This document shows, piece after piece, positions 7,316-15,378 of a DNA stretch of 31,609 nucleotides. The notes under the pieces were generated by a model. It was given only the letters and a program-made list of their open reading frames with translations. It had not been told where the DNA came from and did no database searches. Made by a program: the position numbers and the translations under genes. Each line of letters opens with the position of its first letter. The stretch's first letter is position 1. The stretch spans positions 1 through 31,609 of the forward strand of contig JODI01000092.1 of assembly GCA_000720805.1 (NCBI GenBank). Direction: 5' to 3'. Source of the stretch: Streptomyces violaceoruber. GTDB lineage: Bacteria; Actinomycetota; Actinomycetes; Streptomycetales; Streptomycetaceae.

Positions 7316-8269
7316 ATGCGAGCGCTACTCACCAGCAAGGCTGCCCGGCGCACTCTGCGCCCGGTGGCCGACCTCATCGACCAGCGCATTGAGCGCCACG
7401 TCCGCCGTTCCCTCCAGAACGGCTCGACGGCCCAGAACACCACGGCCGCCGCCGGCACCCCCGACGCGGCGCTGCGGGAGGAACTGAACAAACTGCGCGG
7501 CCGTCTGCGCCCCCTGGAGCTGTTCTTCGACGGCACCGGGCGCGGCATGGCCCGGCTGCCGTCCGCGGCCCACCTCGACCGGGCGATCGACGAGCTGGCG
7601 AAGGTCACCGGGGACAAGGACGGCGCCGAGCGCAATGTCGCCCAGGCGTTCCGGCTGCTCATCGCTATGGAGGCGCTCGGGGTCGGCCGGATCGCCGGCG
7701 GCACCATGAACATCGTCGGCAAGCTGTCCGCCGTACCGCTGCTGGACCCGCCGAACGACGAGGTCCTGGAGATCGGCACCCTGTACGGGATGTTCGGCGC
7801 GGCCCTGATCCGGATGCTGGAGCGCGCCGGACGGGAACCGAGGCTGACGATCGTCGATCCGCTCGCGGGCACCCAGTTGCAGCCCGGCGCCAGCATGGGT
7901 GACGACGCCTCGGGCACCCCCGTGCAGGGCGCCGCGGTGCGCGTCAACCTGGCTCTCGCCGGAGCGGCCGGTGAGGCGACCCGGATCCAGCAGGGCTTCT
8001 CCGAGGACCCGGAGGTGCGTGCGCTGGTCTCCGACCGTTCCTACGGCGTGGTCATCGTCGACGGCGACCACTCGGCCGCCGGTGTCGCGGCGGACCTGGA
8101 GTGGGCCGAGCAGATCGTCGCGCCCGGCGGCATCGTGGTCCTCGACGACTTCGGGCACCCCAAGTGGCCCGGCATCAAGGAGGCGTTCGACAAGCACATG
8201 GCCGGCGAGACCCGGTTCACCTTCCTCGGTCAGGTGGCGCACTCGGGGTATCTGAGGGCCTCAGCCTGA
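7316..8269 (+). CDS. Class I SAM-dependent methyltransferase
   Basis: The product is 317 aa from ATG 7316. A basic, helical N-terminus (residues 1-70) with coiled-coil tendency precedes a Rossmann-type domain. Motif I is EVLEIGTLYGMFG at 149-161, followed by a strand ending in IVDP, and VVIVDGDHSAAGVAADL with the Asp-x-Asp-His pattern typical of the Methyltransf_24 family (small-molecule or sugar methylation, often near secondary-metabolite or surface-glycan genes). APGGIVVLDDF marks the later beta strand. The methyl acceptor is unknown. The last codons and stop lie within the first copy of a 36-bp tandem repeat, so the C-terminus may have been extended or replaced by that repeat. Confidence 0.8.
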   Translation: MRALLTSKAARRTLRPVADLIDQRIERHVRRSLQNGSTAQNTTAAAGTPDAALREELNKLRGRLRPLELFFDGTGRGMARLPSAAHLDRAIDELAKVTGDKDGAERNVAQAFRLLIAMEALGVGRIAGGTMNIVGKLSAVPLLDPPNDEVLEIGTLYGMFGAALIRMLERAGREPRLTIVDPLAGTQLQPGASMGDDASGTPVQGAAVRVNLALAGAAGEATRIQQGFSEDPEVRALVSDRSYGVVIVDGDHSAAGVAADLEWAEQIVAPGGIVVLDDFGHPKWPGIKEAFDKHMAGETRFTFLGQVAHSGYLRASA

Positions 8270-8357
8270 CGAGGGTATGTGCGGTCTCAGGGCGCCTCAG
8301 CCTGACGAGGTCTTTGCGGTCTCAAGGGGCTTCAGCCCTGGTGGGGGCGCAACCCCC
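8258..8357 (+). repeat. 36-bp tandem repeat spanning a stop codon, followed by a hairpin
   Basis: GCCTCAGCCTGACGAGG occurs at 8258 and again at 8294, each followed by a similar TGCGGTCTCA tail, with a decayed third start at 8329 (GCTTCAGCC). The period is about 36 bp. The first copy contains the methyltransferase stop codon (TGA 8267-8269). A GGGGG-CGCAA-CCCCC hairpin follows at 8343-8357 and could act as a weak terminator. Confidence 0.75.
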
Positions 8358-8374
8358 GTGGGACGCTGATCGTC

Positions 8375-8692
8375 ATGCACGTCTACTTGGTGGTCGCCGG
8401 CGCGCTGGCCGTGACGCTGATGGCCGGGTTCGGCATCGCGGGCGTCACGACCGGCTGGGTGCTGCCGCTGGGCCGGCACCTGATCGTGCGGCCGAAACTG
8501 TGGGGGTACGGCCAGCTGCTCGGCGCGGTCGGCGCATCCCTGTGGATGTTCCTCGGCGTGTTCCGCTCCAGGTTCGATGCGCTCTCGGTCACCGGCTGGT
8601 TCGTGTTCATGGGGAGCCTCGGTCTTCAGACGCTGGCCCGGCGCCCCGGCCGTACCCCCGTACCGCCGCCCCCTACGAACTCCGTCTCCTGA
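8375..8692 (+). CDS. Small integral membrane protein, about three helices
   Basis: The product is 105 aa. Hydrophobic segments lie at about residues 4-28, 48-63 and 70-87, separated by short charged turns, with a Pro-rich tail (TPVPPPPTNS). No motif identifies a function. The start ATG 8375 has no convincing ribosome site but begins immediately with the first helix, so a later start is unlikely. Its 3' end overlaps the convergent sdhB gene by 20 bp, with no room for a separate terminator between them. Confidence 0.65.
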   Translation: MHVYLVVAGALAVTLMAGFGIAGVTTGWVLPLGRHLIVRPKLWGYGQLLGAVGASLWMFLGVFRSRFDALSVTGWFVFMGSLGLQTLARRPGRTPVPPPPTNSVS

Positions 8693-9443
8693 TCTTCGAC
8701 CCCAGCCACACCAGCGGGTCGTACTTGCGGTCGACGGCCCGTTCCTTCAGCGGGATCAGCGCGTTGTCCGTGATCTTGATGCCCTCGGGGCAGACCTCCG
8801 TGCAGCACTTGGTGATGTTGCAGTAGCCGAGTCCGTGTTCGTCCTGGGCGGCCTTCTTGCGGTCCAGGCCGGACTCGGCGGCCGCGTCCAGGGGGTGCAT
8901 GTCGAGTTCCGCGACCCGCATGAGGAAGCGCGGGCCGGCGAACGCAGTCTTGTTCTCCTCGTGGTCGCGGACCACATGGCAGGTGTCCTGGCACAGGAAG
9001 CACTCGATGCACTTGCGGAACTCCTGCGAGCGGTCCACGTCCTCCTGCATCATCCGGTACTCGCCGGGGCCGAGGCCCTCGGGCGGTACGAACGCCGGTA
9101 CCTCGCGCGCCTTCGTGTAGTTGAAGCCGACGTCCGTCACCAGATCCCGTACGACAGGGAAGGCCCTGAGCGGGGTGACGGTGATCGTCTCCTCGCGGGT
9201 GAACACGGACATGCGGGTCATGCACAGCAGACGCGGCCGGCCGTTGATCTCCGCCGAGCACGAACCGCACTTGCCCGCCTTGCAGTTCCAGCGGACGGCG
9301 AGGTCGGGGGCCTGGGTGGCCTGGAGGCGGTGGATGATGTCGAGGACGACCTCGCCGTCGTTCACCTCGACCTTGAAGTCCTGAAGGCCCCCGCCCTTCA
9401 CATCACCCCGCCACACCTTGAAGCGGGCGTCGTAGCTGCTCAT
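8673..9443 (-). CDS. sdhB: Succinate dehydrogenase iron-sulfur subunit (Sdh1 type)
   Basis: The product is 256 aa. The N-terminal plant-type ferredoxin domain has C54-x4-C59-x2-C62 and C74 (CKAGKCGSC ... LLC) for the [2Fe-2S] cluster. The C-terminal domain has CIECFLCQDTC and CNITKCCTEVCP, which supply ligands of the [4Fe-4S] and [3Fe-4S] clusters. It carries electrons from the flavoprotein to the quinone site of complex II at the inner membrane face. The ATG at 9443 overlaps the sdhA stop as ATGA, so translation is coupled. It is the last gene of the sdhC-sdhA-sdhB operon. The subunit order and sequence style resemble the mycobacterial Sdh1 (Rv0247c-Rv0249c) type, not the sdhCDAB type. Confidence 0.93.
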   Translation of the reverse strand: MSSYDARFKVWRGDVKGGGLQDFKVEVNDGEVVLDIIHRLQATQAPDLAVRWNCKAGKCGSCSAEINGRPRLLCMTRMSVFTREETITVTPLRAFPVVRDLVTDVGFNYTKAREVPAFVPPEGLGPGEYRMMQEDVDRSQEFRKCIECFLCQDTCHVVRDHEENKTAFAGPRFLMRVAELDMHPLDAAAESGLDRKKAAQDEHGLGYCNITKCCTEVCPEGIKITDNALIPLKERAVDRKYDPLVWLGSKIRRRSS

Positions 9444-11374
9444 TCGTACAGCTCCTCTTCGGCGAGGTACTTGACCAGCTCCTCCTTGTCGAAGAGGGCG
9501 AGCAGGTCGGGGCGGACGGGTTCGGTGGTCTCGCGGGTGAGGTCGATCTGACCGCGCACGGGGTCGGTGGCCGCCAGTCCGCCGGTCGGGTCCGTGAGCC
9601 GGCAGAGCAGGTTGACGCGGCGCCACTCGCGGTCCATCGCCGGGTGGTCCTCGCGGGTGTGGCCGCCGCGGGACTCGGTGCGCTCCAGCGCGGCCCGGGC
9701 CACGCACTCGCTGACCAGCAGCATGTTGCGCAGGTCCAGGGCGAGGTGCCAGCCGGGATTGAACTGGCGGTGGCCCTCGACGCCGGCCCGGCGGGCCCGT
9801 ACCCGCAGGTCGGCCAGTTTCTCCAGGGCCTGCCGCATCTCCGCCTCGCGGCGGATGATGCCGACGAGGTCGTGCATGTTCTGCTGGAGTTCCTGGTGGA
9901 GGGTGTACGGGTTCTCCGGCGGACCTCCGGCGGGTTCCAGGCCCTCCGCCGAGAACGGCCGCAGCGCCTCCGCCGCCGCCGTGTCGATCTGGGTGTCGTC
10001 GACCGGCGGGCGGTCCGCCGAGAGGCCGGTCGCGTACTCGGCCGCGTGCCGGCCCGCCCGGCGCCCGAACACCAGCAGGTCCGAGAGGGAGTTGCCGCCG
10101 AGCCGGTTGGAGCCGTGCATGCCGCCCGCGACCTCACCGGCCGCGTACAGCCCGGGCACCCCGCGTGCGGCCGCCGTGTCCGAGTCGACCGCGATGCCGC
10201 CCATCACGTAGTGACAGGTGGGCCCGACCTCCATCGCCTCCGCGGTGATGTCGACGTCGGCCAGCTCCTTGAACTGGTGGTACATGGAGGGCAGGCGGCG
10301 CCGGATGACCTCGGCGGGCATCCGCGTCGACACGTCCAGGAAGACACCGCCGTGCGGGGAGCCGCGGCCCGCCTTCACCTCGGAGTTGATCGCGCGGGCC
10401 ACCTCGTCGCGGGGGAGCAGTTCGGGCGGGCGCCGGTTGTGGTCCGGGTCCTCGTACCAGCGGTCGCCCTCGTCCTCCGACTCCGCGTACTTCTCCTTGA
10501 AGACGTCGGGGATGTAGTCGAACATGAACCGCTTGCCCTCGGAGTTCCTGAGCACCCCGCCGTCGCCGCGCACCGACTCGGTGACGAGGATGCCCTTCAC
10601 CGACGGCGGCCAGACCATGCCGGTCGGGTGGAACTGCACGAACTCCATGTTGAGCAGGGGCGCGCCCGCGAGCAGGGCCAGCGCGTGACCGTCGCCCGTG
10701 TACTCCCACGAGTTCGACGTCACCTTGAAGGACTTGCCGATGCCGCCGGTCGCGATCACCACGGCCGGGGCTTCCAGGACGAAGAAACGGCCCGACTCGC
10801 GCTCGTACCCGAAGACGCCGCTCACCTGCGAGCCCTCTTTGAGGACCCGAGTGACCGTGCATTCCTGGAACACCTTCAGCCTGGACTCGTAGTCCCCGGT
10901 CTCCTCGAAGTCCTCCTGCTGGAGCGCGACGATCTTCTGCTGGAGCGTGCGGATCAGCTCCAGGCCGGTGCGGTCGCCGACGTGCGCGAGACGCGGGTAC
11001 TCGTGGCCGCCGAAGTTGCGCTGCGAGATGCGGCCGTCCTTCGTACGGTCGAACAGGGCGCCCCAGGTCTCCAGCTCCCACACCCGGTCCGGCGCCTCCT
11101 GCGCGTGCAGCTCGGCCATCCGCCACTGGTTGAGGAACTTGCCGCCGCGCATGGTGTCGCGGAAGTGGACCTGCCAGTTGTCGCCGGCGTTGGCGTTGCC
11201 CATCGCCGCCGCGATGCCGCCCTCGGCCATCACGGTGTGCGCCTTGCCGAACAGCGACTTGCAGATCACCGCCGTACGGGCGCCCCGCTCGCGTGCCTCG
11301 ATGGCGGCGCGCAGACCCGCACCGCCGGCGCCGACCACGACGACGTCCCACTCCTGTCGGTCGACCACGGTCAT
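9440..11374 (-). CDS. sdhA: Succinate dehydrogenase flavoprotein subunit (Sdh1 type)
   Basis: The product is 644 aa from ATG 11374. It oxidises succinate to fumarate in the TCA cycle and passes electrons to SdhB. The N-terminal FAD-binding motif is DVVVVGAGGAGLRAA (10-24). H46 in KAHTVMAEGG is at the position of the covalent FAD histidine, and the capping-domain and active-site region includes FVQFHPTGM. A longer open frame continues upstream to 12118, but it is antiparallel-frame noise over sdhC. ATG 11374 places the dinucleotide motif at the usual distance and lies 17 bp after the sdhC stop. The 3' end overlaps sdhB by four bases. Confidence 0.93.
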   Translation of the reverse strand: MTVVDRQEWDVVVVGAGGAGLRAAIEARERGARTAVICKSLFGKAHTVMAEGGIAAAMGNANAGDNWQVHFRDTMRGGKFLNQWRMAELHAQEAPDRVWELETWGALFDRTKDGRISQRNFGGHEYPRLAHVGDRTGLELIRTLQQKIVALQQEDFEETGDYESRLKVFQECTVTRVLKEGSQVSGVFGYERESGRFFVLEAPAVVIATGGIGKSFKVTSNSWEYTGDGHALALLAGAPLLNMEFVQFHPTGMVWPPSVKGILVTESVRGDGGVLRNSEGKRFMFDYIPDVFKEKYAESEDEGDRWYEDPDHNRRPPELLPRDEVARAINSEVKAGRGSPHGGVFLDVSTRMPAEVIRRRLPSMYHQFKELADVDITAEAMEVGPTCHYVMGGIAVDSDTAAARGVPGLYAAGEVAGGMHGSNRLGGNSLSDLLVFGRRAGRHAAEYATGLSADRPPVDDTQIDTAAAEALRPFSAEGLEPAGGPPENPYTLHQELQQNMHDLVGIIRREAEMRQALEKLADLRVRARRAGVEGHRQFNPGWHLALDLRNMLLVSECVARAALERTESRGGHTREDHPAMDREWRRVNLLCRLTDPTGGLAATDPVRGQIDLTRETTEPVRPDLLALFDKEELVKYLAEEELYE

Positions 11375-11391
11375 CAGAAGGCCCCACCCAT

Positions 11392-12231
11392 CTAGAAGAA
11401 GCGCGGATCGTCGAAGACGCCGGACGCGACGAGGTACACGTAGAAGTCGGCGAGCGCCACGCTCACCAGCGACGCCCAGGCCAGCAGCATGTGGCGGGCG
11501 TTGAGCTTGCCCACCAGCTGCCACGCCCGGTACCGCACGGGATGCCTGGAGAAGTGCTTGAGCTTGCCGCCCACGATGTGCCGACAGGAGTGGCAGGAGA
11601 TCGTGTACGCCCAGATCAGCACGATGTTCAGCAGGAAGACCAGGGTGCCCAGGCCCATGTGGCCCCAGGCGTAGTGCTCGTCGCGGAAGGCGAGCACGGT
11701 GTCGTAGGTCAGGATCCCGGCGACGACGATCGCGGCGTAGAAGAAGTACCGGTGGATGTTCTGCAGCACCAGCGGGAAGCGGGTCTCGCCCGTGTACTTC
11801 TTGTGCGGCTCGGCCACCGCGCAGGCCGGGGGCGAGGCCCAGAAGCCCCGGTAGTAGGCCTTGCGGTAGTAGTAGCAGGTCAGGCGGAAGCCGAGCGGGA
11901 AGATCAGGATGATGATCGCGGGGGAGATGCCCCACCAGCTGCCGAAGAGGTCCCAGTTGGGGCCGTGGCGCATGGTGTCGCAGTTGTCCGCGAGGCACGG
12001 GGAGTAGAACGGCGAGACGTACGGCGCCGCGTAGTAGTCGGCGTTGGCGAACGCCCGCCAGGTGGAGTACACGACGAACGCGAGCAGACCGGCGGCCGTG
12101 CAGGCGGGGGCCAGCCACCAGCGGTCGGTCCGCAGGTGCGGGGCGTCGATCGCGGCGCGCGTACGGGTACGTACGCCGCCGCGCGACGGAAGGGGGTCTT
12201 CGGTGGCTGGAGGTTCCGTACCAGTGGCCAA
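11392..12231 (-). CDS. sdhC: Succinate dehydrogenase membrane anchor subunit (Sdh1 type), possible Rieske-type site
   Basis: The product is 279 aa. It has about five hydrophobic helices (near 39-58, 102-119, 162-180, 192-212, 246-270), which fits the single large anchor of Sdh1-type enzymes. The start is TTG 12231 with GGAG seven bases upstream; the nearby ATG (12236) is out of frame. ISCHSCRHIVGG places C213, H214, C216 and H218 at the end of a helix, and further cysteines lie at 79, 84, 119 and 137. A published mycobacterial Sdh1 structure reports a membrane-embedded Rieske-type FeS cluster in this subunit, so these residues are candidate ligands. Other conserved histidines (H160, H186, H191) may bind haem. 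The function is quinone reduction in the cytoplasmic membrane. Confidence 0.88.
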   Translation of the reverse strand: MATGTEPPATEDPLPSRGGVRTRTRAAIDAPHLRTDRWWLAPACTAAGLLAFVVYSTWRAFANADYYAAPYVSPFYSPCLADNCDTMRHGPNWDLFGSWWGISPAIIILIFPLGFRLTCYYYRKAYYRGFWASPPACAVAEPHKKYTGETRFPLVLQNIHRYFFYAAIVVAGILTYDTVLAFRDEHYAWGHMGLGTLVFLLNIVLIWAYTISCHSCRHIVGGKLKHFSRHPVRYRAWQLVGKLNARHMLLAWASLVSVALADFYVYLVASGVFDDPRFF

Positions 12232-12249
12232 TTCATGACTCCGGTCGGG

Positions 12250-12420
12250 TCGGGACTGCGGACGGCTCGAAGGACGACGGACGGCTCAGGGACGACGGAC
12301 GGCAGGGGCGACCGACGGCACGGAGACCGACGGTCGGCACAGGGACCGAGGGTCGGCTCAGGGCCGACGGGTGGCTCCTGAGCCGATCGGGTGGGTCAGG
12401 AGCCGACGGGTGGCGGGGGC
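12250..12420 (+). repeat. Degenerate short tandem repeat upstream of sdhC
   Basis: The 190-bp gap between sdhC and the next minus-strand gene is built of about eight imperfect units of 16-20 bp, each centred on GACCGACGG or GACGACGGACGG-like cores. It contains no open frame with a plausible product. Any sdh promoter must lie within or just beside it. No clear -35/-10 pair could be picked out. Confidence 0.55.
12373..12404 (-). terminator. Hairpin after the coiled-coil gene
   Basis: GGCTCCTGA (12373-12381) and TCAGGAGCC (12396-12404) form a perfect 9-bp stem with a 14-nt loop, about 20 bp after the stop of the minus-strand coiled-coil gene. It would separate that gene from sdhC, although no T run follows. 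Confidence 0.45.
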
Positions 12421-12424
12421 GGAC

Positions 12425-12715
12425 TCAGGGTGCGCGGCGGTCGCGGGCGCCGAGTCCCTCGTCGTCCGTGTCGATCCACAGCGAGTCGTCGTACGGGGTG
12501 TCGGGGATGGTGACGAGATCGGGGCGCTTCGGCGAGGCGGGCGTGGAGGCCGCCTCACGCAGCAGCGCGACGCTCTCGCGCAGGTGGTCGGCGTCGGCGC
12601 GGACGCGGCGCATCTCCAGCCCGCGGCTGCCGATCTGCTGCTCCAGGCGTCCGACCGAGCGGGCCAGATCGTCGAGGCAGCGCTGGACTGACGTCAGGTC
12701 GTCGTGCACGGACAT
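12425..12715 (-). CDS. Small conserved coiled-coil protein
   Basis: The product is 96 aa from ATG 12715, preceded by GAGGT at a normal distance. Residues 5-55 (VQRCLDDLARSVGRLEQQIG ... LRESVALLREA) show a heptad pattern that predicts a coiled coil. The tail DTPYDDSLWIDTDDEGLGAR is acidic and looks like a conserved docking or stability tail. I recall similar short proteins in other Streptomyces, always without known function. It lies upstream of sdhC on the same strand but is separated by a hairpin, so co-transcription is doubtful. Confidence 0.72.
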   Translation of the reverse strand: MSVHDDLTSVQRCLDDLARSVGRLEQQIGSRGLEMRRVRADADHLRESVALLREAASTPASPKRPDLVTIPDTPYDDSLWIDTDDEGLGARDRRAP

Positions 12716-13086
12716 GGCGTGACCTCGCTTCCGTGGGCGGATGTGCCCTGGGCGCCAAACGTTCATGCGCCTGAGAGTGTTGCGCGTCACACCTCGCCAT
12801 GTGAAGGGATGTGCAGCGATTGGCGTATTGCGAGCCTTCCGTGCGCTCCCGTACACGCTCCGTGCGCGCGGGGTGTCGATGCGCGGCGGCCGAGGGCCGG
12901 GGATGCGGTGCGCTGCGCCGCACGGGTGACTTCCCGCCGTCGGCCGACGTGTCGCCGTCGGCTGAAGAACCCTTTCCTCTTCAGTGTCTGCGTACATCTG
13001 AATACATCTGATCAGCTCCATATACCCCCAAACGTGATCATAACTCGCAATTCGCGGAGGGGTCGGCTTCCTGGAGGTACGCAGAG
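12716..13086. other. Divergent intergenic region with direct repeat and inverted repeat
   Basis: This 371-bp region separates two divergent genes and must hold both promoters. It is less GC-rich at its right end. TACATCTGA occurs twice at 12993-13001 and 13003-13011, a 10-bp period (one helical turn) as expected for a dimeric regulator site. CTGAAGA/TCTTCAG (12962-12968 with 12978-12984) forms a perfect inverted repeat. Short frames are present but have no ribosome site or recognisable product. Confidence 0.45.
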
Positions 13087-15369
13087 ATGTCCCACGACGG
13101 CGTCGGCCTGCGCGCGGTGATGCGCTCGGCCGCTTTCCTCACCGCGGGTGCGCTCGCGGTCCCCCTGCTCGCGGGTTGCGGCTCCGAGGACCCGGCGGGC
13201 AAACCCCTCGCCGGACCGGACATCGCACAGGCGGCCCGCGCCGACATCGCCGACGGCGGCACCCTGCGCTGGGCGGTGGACGCCGTACCGGAGACCCTGA
13301 ACACGTTCCAGGCGGACGCGGACGCCGGCACCACCCGGGTCGCCCAGGCCGTTCTGCCGGCGATGTTCCGGCTGGACAAGAACGGACGGCCGGAGCGCGA
13401 CCCCGACTACCTGGAGTCCGCGAAGGTCGTCGACACCGAGCCCAAACAGGTCGTGCTGTACAAGCTGAACCAGCAGGCGGTGTGGAGCGACGGCCGGGAG
13501 ATCGGCGCCGCCGACTTCGCCGCGCAGTGGCGTGCCCTGTCCGGGAAGGACACCGCGTACTGGACCGCCCGCAACGCCGGCTACGAGCGCATCGAGAAGA
13601 TCGAGCGCGGGGCGAACGACCTGGAGGTCAAGGTCACCTTCGGGCGGCCGTACGCCGACTGGCAGTCGCTGTTCTCGCCGCTGTACCCGAAGGACGTCAT
13701 GGGCAGCCCGGACACCTTCAACGACGGGGCCCGGCGGAAGCTGAAGGTCACCGCCGGGCCGTTCACCGTGAAGAGGGTGGACAGCCGGGGCGACGAGGTC
13801 ACCCTCACCCGCAACCCGCGCTGGTGGGGCAACCCCGCCAAGCTGTCCGAGATCGTGCTGCGGGCCGTCCCGCGTGACCAGCGGACCGCCGCGCTGGCAG
13901 CCGGGGCGATCGACCTCGCCGAGATCGACCCCGAGGCGGCCGGACGCATCACCCTCGCCGCCCGCGGCAGGAGCACCCCCACCCCGCTCCAGGGGGCGGG
14001 CGGCAGGAAGAGCGCGGACGGGGCGACCGGGCCGGCCGCCGACGAGAAGGCGGGCCCGGAGAAGAAGGGGAGGCCGGAGCAGCAGGAACGCGGGGCGAGT
14101 ACGAAGATCGAGCGTCAGCGGCAGGCCCTCCAGGGCTTCGAGGTGCGCAAGTCGCTGGAGCCCGCCTACACCCAGCTGGCCCTCAACGGCGCCACCGGTC
14201 CGCTCGCCGACGAGCGCGTCCGCCGGGCCGTGGCCCGTGCCCTCGACCGGGGAGCACTGGCGAAGGCCGTCCTCAAGCCGCTCGGCCTGCCCACGGTGCC
14301 CGTGGGCAGCCACCTCGCGCTGTCCGGCCAGGCCGCCTACGCCGACAACAGCGATGCGCTCGGCGGCCAGGACACCGCGCAGGCGCAGGCTCTGCTGGCG
14401 GACGCCGGGTGGGTGCCCGGGGGGCCGGTCAAGGAGAAGAAGGGGAAGGACGGCGAGAACGCGGCCGGGCCGGAGGGCGAGAAGCCCGAGAAGCCCGAGA
14501 AACCCGAGAAGGCAGACAAGGCAGACAAGGCAGACAAGACGGAGAACTCCGGGTCGGAGAAGGGGGAGCGGTCGGCGGGCGCTGACGAGGACGGCACGTA
14601 CATCGTCGGAGAGGACAACGCCGGCGAGGACGACAAGGGGCACCGCGAGGCCGGCCGGGAGCAGCACGGCGGGGAGGAGGACTCGGCGCACCTCGCCCAG
14701 GACGGCAAGCAGTACGCGAACCAGCTGCACCAGGGTGGTGCGCCCGGCGCGTACGCCCCCAAGGGCACCGCCGCACCGGCGGGCGCCGTGGCCGGGCCGC
14801 TCGCCAAGGACGGCAAGCCGCTCACCCTCCGCTTCGTGCTCCCCTCGGGCCCCGGCTCGCAGACGCTGCAAACCGTCGCCGAGCGGATCACGCGGATGCT
14901 GGAGAAGGTAGGTATCCGCACCGAGATCTCCAAGGTCGCGGACGAGAGCTACTTCAAGGATCACATCGCGTCCGGCCAGTACGACCTCGCGCTGTACTCC
15001 TGGCCCGCGTCCGCCTTCCCCGCGACCGACGCCCGCCCCATCTTCGCCAAGCCGGTCCCGGCCGCCGACGGCTCCCTGAACGTCGAGCAGAACTACACCC
15101 GCGTCGGCACCGACCAGGTCAACCAGCTCTTCGACCAGGCCGCCGGCACCCTCGACCAGGACGAGAACCACAGCCTGATCCGCAAGGCGGACTCCCGCAT
15201 CTGGGCGGCCGCCGGCTCCATCCCCCTCTACCAGCGCCCCCAGCTCACGGCGGCCCGCAAGACCCTCGTCAACGCGGGCGCCTTCGGCTTCCAGACGCCG
15301 GTGTACGAGGACATGGGCTACCTGAAGAAGGGCGCGAAGCCGGCGGCGGGGGCGTCGTCCGGGCGGTGA
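13087..15369 (+). CDS. Solute-binding lipoprotein, SBP_bac_5 (peptide/opine) family, with charged insertion
   Basis: The product is 760 aa, far longer than the usual 500-600. A signal peptide with lipobox LLAGC (C31) anchors it outside the membrane. Family features include GGTLRWAVDAVPETLN, VWSDGREIGAADFAAQWR, LYPKDVMGS and FTVKRVDSRGDEVTLTRNPRWW. Two low-complexity insertions disrupt the C-terminal half: residues about 300-345, and a long Glu/Lys/Asp/Gly stretch near 450-560 containing KPEKPEKPEKADKADKADK. The ligand is probably a peptide. No permease or ATPase gene is adjacent, so it either serves a distant transporter (the importer at 23-29 kb is one candidate) or has become a sensor. GGAGG lies nine bases before ATG 13087. 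Confidence 0.82.
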   Translation: MSHDGVGLRAVMRSAAFLTAGALAVPLLAGCGSEDPAGKPLAGPDIAQAARADIADGGTLRWAVDAVPETLNTFQADADAGTTRVAQAVLPAMFRLDKNGRPERDPDYLESAKVVDTEPKQVVLYKLNQQAVWSDGREIGAADFAAQWRALSGKDTAYWTARNAGYERIEKIERGANDLEVKVTFGRPYADWQSLFSPLYPKDVMGSPDTFNDGARRKLKVTAGPFTVKRVDSRGDEVTLTRNPRWWGNPAKLSEIVLRAVPRDQRTAALAAGAIDLAEIDPEAAGRITLAARGRSTPTPLQGAGGRKSADGATGPAADEKAGPEKKGRPEQQERGASTKIERQRQALQGFEVRKSLEPAYTQLALNGATGPLADERVRRAVARALDRGALAKAVLKPLGLPTVPVGSHLALSGQAAYADNSDALGGQDTAQAQALLADAGWVPGGPVKEKKGKDGENAAGPEGEKPEKPEKPEKADKADKADKTENSGSEKGERSAGADEDGTYIVGEDNAGEDDKGHREAGREQHGGEEDSAHLAQDGKQYANQLHQGGAPGAYAPKGTAAPAGAVAGPLAKDGKPLTLRFVLPSGPGSQTLQTVAERITRMLEKVGIRTEISKVADESYFKDHIASGQYDLALYSWPASAFPATDARPIFAKPVPAADGSLNVEQNYTRVGTDQVNQLFDQAAGTLDQDENHSLIRKADSRIWAAAGSIPLYQRPQLTAARKTLVNAGAFGFQTPVYEDMGYLKKGAKPAAGASSGR
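14479..14540 (+). repeat. Intragenic codon-level tandem repeats (KPE and ADK units)
   Basis: Consecutive 9-bp units encode Lys-Pro-Glu three times, then Ala-Asp-Lys three times, inside the solute-binding lipoprotein gene. The units are nearly identical at DNA level, which indicates recent slippage expansion in frame. Confidence 0.8.
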
Positions 15370-15378
15370 CGCGCAGGC

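Noticed and set aside
9644..11395. 583-codon plus-strand frame opposite sdhA
   Set aside because: It is the antisense shadow of a confidently identified sdhA and has no ribosome site or recognisable domain.
11375..12118. N-terminal extension of sdhA upstream of ATG 11374
   Set aside because: The extension overlaps the whole sdhC gene in another frame; the FAD motif sits correctly only from ATG 11374.
13012..15171. 719-codon minus-strand frame opposite the solute-binding lipoprotein
   Set aside because: Leu/Val/Arg-rich antisense frame without motifs; the plus strand has a lipobox and family signatures.
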